A stretch of DNA of 62,517 bases. It comes from Gammaproteobacteria bacterium (lineage in GTDB: Bacteria; Pseudomonadota; Gammaproteobacteria; SZUA-229). The notes under the pieces are model-generated. The model was not told the DNA's origin and did no database searches. It saw nothing but the letters and a program-made list of their open reading frames with translations. Shown here piece after piece: positions 58,023-62,517 of this stretch (position 1 is its first letter; each line of letters begins with the position of its first letter). The DNA lies in NCBI GenBank assembly GCA_030148865.1, contig JASBSR010000040.1, forward strand, positions 1 through 62,517, written 5' to 3'. The translations under genes and the position numbers were made by a program.

Positions 58023-58724
58023 TCAGGTACCGGAAAAATGACTGCGATCTTCCTCCGCGCCGACCGCGCGTATGCCCTTGTGAGGCAGGAATATACCGCA
58101 GCCAAAGCGCCGCAGCGGGCCGACGCCCTGCTCCTGCAGGGCGACCGAGGTGGGTTTGTCAAGATCTGCGATCATCAGGCTGCGAGTGTTAACCTCAGCC
58201 TCACTGGTATTGAGAATATGCCCCATGCCACAGAGCATTTTGCGCACCTTGATGTTCTGTGTTGCCAGCTGCTCTAGCACCCAGCGCAAAAATTCGTCTT
58301 CTTCCATGCCGTGCGGCATGGCCACATAACGTGCAAAAACAACCGCCTGCGGCATCAGCGGTTTCACTTTATAACCGCCAATTTTAACGGAGTTACCATC
58401 AATTTCGAATGATTTACCGACAAGTTCGCCGACATCATCGAGCCGGTGCCGGGGTACCCGCAGCGTCATGCGCGAGCGTCTGGAAAGATGCAGCACGCCA
58501 TCATCGGCGGGTCGCTCCCAGCCGTTACCCGAAGTGGCGCCGTGAATCTGGTGGACACCAAGACCAGGCTCATCACTCAGCCAGGGCAAAATCGCGTGCA
58601 GCGCCTGATACAATTCTGAGGCATGCGTCACCGGTAGCTGGCGACAGTCGATTTTGAACGACAGGTCGACTACATTCTCGGGCACCACATACTCTTCTTT
58701 TTTGGGCTCATCTTCCCACAACAT
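58023..58724 (-). CDS. stand-alone Cas6-family protein (Cmx6, I-MYXAN type)
   Basis: 233 aa. Begins with VVDLSFKIDCRQLPVTHASELYQALHA, then LPWLSDEPGLGVHQIHGATSGNGW, LSRRSRMTLRVPRHRL, and near the C-terminus (about 200-210) GVGPLRRFGCG, an exact G-h-G-x5-G-h-G Cas6 glycine loop, followed by IFLPHKGI. This matches the Cmx6 branch of Cas6 repeat-cutting RNA endonucleases. No CRISPR array or other cas gene is present. AGAGGT 9 nt before the ATG. It sits in an operon with a DsrC-like gene, divergent from dsrAB, so a CRISPR role is unlikely and RNA processing linked to sulfur genes is the open possibility. Confidence 0.85.
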   Translation of the reverse strand: MLWEDEPKKEEYVVPENVVDLSFKIDCRQLPVTHASELYQALHAILPWLSDEPGLGVHQIHGATSGNGWERPADDGVLHLSRRSRMTLRVPRHRLDDVGELVGKSFEIDGNSVKIGGYKVKPLMPQAVVFARYVAMPHGMEEDEFLRWVLEQLATQNIKVRKMLCGMGHILNTSEAEVNTRSLMIADLDKPTSVALQEQGVGPLRRFGCGIFLPHKGIRAVGAEEDRSHFSGT

Positions 58725-58744
58725 CGGCTATTACCTCTTTGCAA

Positions 58745-58933
58745 CTACTGGAGCGCGGTGAACGCAGCTTCGAGCCGGTCTTCCCAGTCCGGCGGGGTAT
58801 CCGGGAACGGCGGTTTGACATCCATGCGAAAAAACAGCTCACCCTCGGCGGCGCGCTTTTTCAGCTCGACCACCAGCTCATCGAACGACTGCATATCCTG
58901 GCCCTGCAGCAACACTTCACTCAACCACAACAT
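58745..58933 (-). CDS. 62-aa small protein of the dsr-divergent operon
   Basis: 62 aa (MLWLSEVLLQGQDMQSFDEL ... PDWEDRLEAAFTALQ), acidic, one amphipathic helix and a Pro/Asp-rich end (VKPPFPDTPPDWED). GAGGAG 7 nt before the ATG. Placed between the TauD-like gene (14 bp) and the Cas6-like gene (20 bp), so it is firmly part of the operon. The next gene product also begins MLW, which is probably coincidence. No function known. Confidence 0.75.
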   Translation of the reverse strand: MLWLSEVLLQGQDMQSFDELVVELKKRAAEGELFFRMDVKPPFPDTPPDWEDRLEAAFTALQ

Positions 58934-58946
58934 CTAACACTCCTCA

Positions 58947-59837
58947 TTATGCGCCAATCGGGGCAAGACCTGTATCGACGACACGATCATAATAACGGGC
59001 GCGGTACATGAGACGGCGCTGTTCGGCGCTGTCATCAAAACCGCTGCGATTATGCAGGACATTATTACAGATTATGCCCTGACCGGCCTGCAAACGATGC
59101 TCAATGACCATCTCGCTGTCGGCGAGCAATTCGCTGATACGCTGCGCGGCTGCCAGCGTGGCATCATCATCGCGCCAGACAATATTGCGCTTGCGTGCTG
59201 AATAACGCATGTGCAGGCAGCCCGAACCTGGATCGACTGAAAATACCGGGCCACTCTGCGCGCCACGGATTTCCACCTCATGTTCAATGTTTGCCGGTAT
59301 GATCATGGCCTCGGGATGCATCAGCGCGGCTATCCAGGACGGATTTTCATCGCGTAGCCTTATGTAAAGCATCTCCGGATCCAGCAACTGATTGACGCCG
59401 CCGCTGGCCGCAGGCTGTACGCAATGCATAATAATAGCGCGCACCTGCTGCGCCGAGGTATTGTAATAGCCATCGGTGTGCCAGCTCAGCGGTTTATCAG
59501 TGTAGGGAATATACTGATTGCCGTCCTGCGCGCGGACTTCAAGACTGGTGACGCTGTCCTCGTCGGCACGCAGATTAGTGTCCATGCGCACCAGACCCAG
59601 TTGCTGACCAATGGCGTGCACCAGCGTTTTATCGGTATGTTTTTCGGGGAGCGCATAGATCACCATATTATGATCACGGCAGCAGGTGACCAGCGCCTGC
59701 TTTTCATCCGGGCGCAAAGCCTGTGGTTCCACCAGTGACACCAGCAACCGCTCAGCATCAACCGGAATCTGCGCCAGCTTCCACTGACGCCAGCGGCGGT
59801 AATCCGTCACATTATTGAGGTCGAAAGGCTTGGGCAT
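58947..59837 (-). CDS. TauD/TfdA-type Fe(II)/2-oxoglutarate dioxygenase
   Basis: 296 aa. Iron ligands His-x-Asp in LSWHTDGYYNTS and the distal His in NNVLHNRSGF, with the 2OG-binding Arg in RRLMYRARYY. Text between (AIIMHCVQPAASGGVNQLLD) is TauD-like. The family includes taurine, sulfonate and carnitine-type hydroxylases; a sulfonate would fit the setting but is not shown. First gene of the five-gene operon divergent from dsrA. A TATAAT on the minus strand lies only 10 bp before the ATG, so the mRNA may have almost no leader. Confidence 0.85.
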   Translation of the reverse strand: MPKPFDLNNVTDYRRWRQWKLAQIPVDAERLLVSLVEPQALRPDEKQALVTCCRDHNMVIYALPEKHTDKTLVHAIGQQLGLVRMDTNLRADEDSVTSLEVRAQDGNQYIPYTDKPLSWHTDGYYNTSAQQVRAIIMHCVQPAASGGVNQLLDPEMLYIRLRDENPSWIAALMHPEAMIIPANIEHEVEIRGAQSGPVFSVDPGSGCLHMRYSARKRNIVWRDDDATLAAAQRISELLADSEMVIEHRLQAGQGIICNNVLHNRSGFDDSAEQRRLMYRARYYDRVVDTGLAPIGA

Positions 59838-60321
59838 GGAATCACGATTATATGAGATAGAATTACATACAGGGTTTTGTGTATCCGCGAAGCATGCGGG
59901 CTGACGGGATCGATTACAATACCGCTCACGGACAGCAACCGGAGGCGGCGCTCGAAGTAAGGCCTACACATTACTATAGTGTCACAGTTATCAAATCAGC
60001 GCTCAGTCCAAAATTATTACATAAGTTGTTGTTATTATAATATATTTTCTCATGACTTTGGCCAGCACCAAAGTCAGACAATAATCACACTATCTCTTTG
60101 GGGGTAATCGCTGATAACCCTCACCCCCCAAGGGTAGGATTCTCCCTGCGAGGCACTCGCCCTAGACTTGCGCCCATAATGTAGTTTGCTGATGGCATCA
60201 GTATTTGCTATCAGGCAAAGAAATATTGAGAACAATATCATTTGGGCATAGAATCGACCCCCGATTCCGACCAAAGAAAATTTGCTCTCAGCAAAACAAG
60301 CAGTTCAACAGGAGACATTCC
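59838..60321. promoter_or_regulatory. divergent control region between the TauD-like operon and dsrAB
   Basis: 484 bp without genes. It contains: TATAAT at 60036-60041 on the plus strand; a perfect 9-bp stem TGACTTTGG/CCAAAGTCA at 60053-60076 (loop CCAGCA); a near-perfect G-rich/C-rich stem TTGGGGGT / ACCCCCCAA at 60098-60131; and a 6-4-6 palindrome ATATTG-AGAA-CAATAT at 60223-60238. dsrA has AGGAGA 6 nt before its ATG. If the 60036 box is real the dsr leader is about 275 nt with two hairpins. Which element binds what is unknown. Confidence 0.55.
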
Positions 60322-61578
60322 ATGGCCAAAAAGATTTATGAAACCCCGATGCTTGATGAGCTTGAAAACGGCCCCTGGCCCAGCTTCATCTCCGGCATCA
60401 AAAAACTTCGCGACTCACATCCGGATGAGCGCATCCAGGACGTCACCAGCAGCCTGCTCGGCCAGCTCGAGCATTCATATGAAACACGTAAAGGTTACTG
60501 GAAAGGCGGCACGGTTTCTGTATTTGGTTATGGCGGCGGTATTATCCCGCGTTTCTCTGAAGTCGGTTCAGCCTTCCCGGAATCGAAAGAATTCCACACC
60601 CTGCGCGTCCAGCCACCTGCTGGCAATCACTACACCACCGCTATGCTGCGTCAATTGAGCGATAGCTGGGAAAAATGGGGTTCAGGTCTGCAAACTTTCC
60701 ACGGTCAGACCGGTAACATCATGTTCATCGGTACTACCACTGAAAACACTCAGCACTTCTTTGATGAAATCAACCAGTACGGCTGGGATCTGGGTGGTGC
60801 GGGCCCGTGTGTCCGTACTGCAATGTCCTGTGTGGGTGCGGCACGTTGTGAAATGTCCTGCACCAACGAGCATGCAGCTCACCGTTATCTGGTCAACAAC
60901 TTTACCGATGACGTGCATCGCCCTGCGCTGCCTTACAAATTCAAATTTAAAGTCTCTGGCTGCCCGAACGATTGCCAGAACGCTATCGAGCGTTCTGACT
61001 TTGCTGTCATCGGCACCTGGCGCGACGACATGAAAGTCGACCAGGAAGAAGTTAAAGCCTACGTTGCCAAAAAAGGCCGTCAGTACATTATCGACAACGT
61101 TGTGACTCGCTGCCCGACCAATGCACTGTCATTGAACGACGACGACACACTGGCGGTTGATAACCGCAACTGTGTGCGTTGCATGCACTGCCTGAACGTC
61201 ATGCCTAAAGCATTGCATCCCGGTGATGACCACGGCGTTACCATTCTTATCGGTGGTAAGCGCACCCTGAAAATCGGCGACATGATGGGCACTGTAGTAG
61301 TGCCATTCATGAAACTGGAAACTGAAGAAGATTACGAGAAGATTGTTGAGATGGGCGAAGAAATCATTGATTTCTGGGCTGAGAACGGTCTTGAGCACGA
61401 ACGTTGCGGTGAAATGATCGAGCGTATCGGCCTGGTTAACTTCCTCGAAGGCGTTGATATCGAAGTTGATCCAAATATGGTTTCTAGCCCCCGCCAAAGT
61501 TCATACGTGCGTATGGATGGCTGGGACGAAGAAGCTGAGAAATGGTTTGATCGCAAGGCAGAAGCTGCCAGCGCATAA
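60322..61578 (+). CDS. dsrA: reverse dissimilatory sulfite reductase, alpha subunit DsrA
   Basis: 418 aa. Siroheme/[4Fe-4S] ligands in the C-x5-C ... C-x3-C pattern: Cys170, Cys176, Cys214, Cys218 (SCVGAARCEMSC; SGCPNDC). An inserted ferredoxin domain has Cys264, Cys284, Cys287 and Cys290 (RNCVRCMHCLNVMPKALHPG). N-terminal TPMLDELENGPWPSFI is like gammaproteobacterial oxidative-type DsrA. With DsrB it oxidises DsrC-bound persulfide sulfur to sulfite in the cytoplasm. The true start is the ATG at 60322 (AGGAGA upstream), not the earlier in-frame codons. Confidence 0.96.
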   Translation: MAKKIYETPMLDELENGPWPSFISGIKKLRDSHPDERIQDVTSSLLGQLEHSYETRKGYWKGGTVSVFGYGGGIIPRFSEVGSAFPESKEFHTLRVQPPAGNHYTTAMLRQLSDSWEKWGSGLQTFHGQTGNIMFIGTTTENTQHFFDEINQYGWDLGGAGPCVRTAMSCVGAARCEMSCTNEHAAHRYLVNNFTDDVHRPALPYKFKFKVSGCPNDCQNAIERSDFAVIGTWRDDMKVDQEEVKAYVAKKGRQYIIDNVVTRCPTNALSLNDDDTLAVDNRNCVRCMHCLNVMPKALHPGDDHGVTILIGGKRTLKIGDMMGTVVVPFMKLETEEDYEKIVEMGEEIIDFWAENGLEHERCGEMIERIGLVNFLEGVDIEVDPNMVSSPRQSSYVRMDGWDEEAEKWFDRKAEAASA

Positions 61579-61600
61579 TCTTTTTTCACAATCCTATCGC

Positions 61601-61625
61601 GAAGGGGGCAGGTTATGCCCCCTTC
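61601..61625 (+). other. intercistronic hairpin between dsrA and dsrB
   Basis: GAAGGGGGCA GGTTA TGCCCCCTTC: a perfect 10-bp stem, seven of the pairs G-C, with a 5-nt loop, in the 79-bp dsrA-dsrB gap. No T-run follows, so it is not a normal terminator; it more likely stabilises the dsrA mRNA 3' end or tunes dsrA:dsrB expression. Confidence 0.85.
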
Positions 61626-61657
61626 TAACAACTTGAAGAAATAATTGAGGAATTAAC

Positions 61658-62517
61658 ATGAGTGAGAAAGCAAAACCTCGTTCACCGATTGAATCCGGTT
61701 GCCCAGACGCCTTCCAGTACATGCATCCGGTCATGCGCAGAAACTTTGGCCAGTGGAAATATCATGAACACCCCAGACCCGGTGTCCTGCGTCACATCGC
61801 TTACAGCGGCGAAGAAATCTGGACTGTACGTGTAGGCACACAGCGTATTCTTGACGTGTTCACGCTGCGCAAGCTGTGTGACATTGGTGATGAATATGCC
61901 GACGGTTATATCCACTTCACGATTCGCAGCAACGTTGAATACATTCTTGACGACGGTTCCAAAATCGACGCCCTGATCAAAGCGGTAGAAGACGCCGGCT
62001 TTGTCGTTGGTGGCACCAAAAACTCGGTTGCCATGATTTCGCATACCCAGGGCTGGTTGCACTGTGACATTCCCGGCACTGACGCATCGGGTGTTGTTAA
62101 GTCTATGATGGACGAACTCATTAATGAGTTCCGCGAAAATAACATGCCTAACCGCGTACATATCACCACTTCCTGCTGCCAGATTAACTGTGGCGGTCAG
62201 GGCGATATCGCGATTAACATTCAGCACACCAAACCACCTAAGATTAATCACGACCTGGTGTCTAACATCTGTGAACGTCCTTCAGTGGTTGCACGTTGCC
62301 CAGTAGCTGCGATTCGTCCTGCCATGGTTAACGGCAAGCCTTCGCTGGAAGTTGACGAGAAAAAATGTATTTGTTGTGGCGCGTGTTTCCCACCCTGCCC
62401 ACCCATGCAGATCAACGATGCTGAGCATTCCAAACTGGCTATCTGGGTGGGTGGTAATCACTCCAATGCACGTGGCAAACCCACGTTCCAGAAACTGGTT
62501 GCTGCCGGTGTACCAAA
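61658..62517 (+). CDS. dsrB: reverse dissimilatory sulfite reductase, beta subunit DsrB (runs off the window)
   Basis: First 286 codons; the gene continues past the window. ATG at 61658 with GAGG 7 nt upstream. Siroheme/[4Fe-4S] region: Cys136 (GWLHC) and TSCCQINCGG (Cys173, 174, 178). Ferredoxin domain: KKCICCGACFPPCPP (Cys237, 239, 240, 243, 247). RSNVEYILDD and ISHTQGW are DsrB-typical. Partner of DsrA in the alpha2beta2 enzyme. Confidence 0.96.
   Translation, partial: MSEKAKPRSPIESGCPDAFQYMHPVMRRNFGQWKYHEHPRPGVLRHIAYSGEEIWTVRVGTQRILDVFTLRKLCDIGDEYADGYIHFTIRSNVEYILDDGSKIDALIKAVEDAGFVVGGTKNSVAMISHTQGWLHCDIPGTDASGVVKSMMDELINEFRENNMPNRVHITTSCCQINCGGQGDIAINIQHTKPPKINHDLVSNICERPSVVARCPVAAIRPAMVNGKPSLEVDEKKCICCGACFPPCPPMQINDAEHSKLAIWVGGNHSNARGKPTFQKLVAAGVP

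Noticed and set aside
57258-59837. CRISPR array expected near the Cas6-like gene
   Set aside because: No direct repeats with regular spacers are present anywhere in the window. The dispersed palindromes have irregular spacing and are not array repeats.
60174-60180. CATAAT as the dsrA -10 box
   Set aside because: No acceptable -35 hexamer 16-18 bp upstream; kept only as an unlisted possibility beside the TATAAT at 60036.

Overview
The window reads as part of the chromosome of a sulfur-oxidising gammaproteobacterium, at roughly 50% GC by eye. The main evidence is at the right end: a complete dsrA and the start of dsrB, of the kind used for reverse (oxidative) dissimilatory sulfite reductase. 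Beside them sit a DsrC/TusE-family paralogue, a probable dsrS and several small genes I associate with sulfur oxidisers. The housekeeping genes (dapC-dapD-arsC-like, recQ, dbpA, ybiT, tex, ycaO, slt, mtfA, yeaD) are of gammaproteobacterial type. I see no rRNA, tRNA, CRISPR array, prophage or complete insertion sequence.

Left part (1-14.4 kb): a minus-strand MSHA-type pilus assembly operon (mshI, pilN-like, mshJ, mshK, start of mshL); a SulP anion permease; a secreted TPR protein; a solute-binding-like protein without export signal; a DUF3604-like protein with a DASS (SLC13) anion transporter and a divergent Crp/Fnr regulator, with a perfect 18-bp palindrome of Crp geometry between them; and a fused GNAT acetyltransferase-histone deacetylase.

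Middle part (14.4-42.6 kb): mostly ordinary chromosome genes (recQ, dbpA, ybiT, yajD, a histone H1-like protein, yeaD, mtfA, slt, gor, monomeric icd, tex, ycaO). Among them is a small nitrogen/metal accessory group (organomercurial lyase, FNT transporter, cyanase, PP2C-kinase fusion) and an SLC13-TrkA_C transporter.

Right part (42.6-62.5 kb): this stretch is loaded with small palindromic repeats. Most are composites in which one hairpin family sits in the middle of another. Among the repeats lie a decayed methyltransferase gene, dapC/dapD, and a minus-strand operon running Sel1 protein - MoxR-like ATPase - VWA protein - DsrS-like - unknown. Then come several genes of unknown function with 2-oxoglutarate/Fe(II) oxygenases. 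Last is a minus-strand operon divergent from dsrAB: TauD-like oxygenase - 62-aa protein - stand-alone Cas6 (Cmx6-like) - DsrC/RspA-like protein - 67-aa protein, closed by a strong terminator.

The best candidate for an undescribed system is that dsr-divergent operon. It pairs a CRISPR-type RNA endonuclease fold with a DsrC paralogue lacking both redox cysteines, right next to dsrAB. The DsrS/AAA+/VWA operon is second, and the acetyltransferase-deacetylase fusion third. All family calls were made by reading the translations, without database searches.
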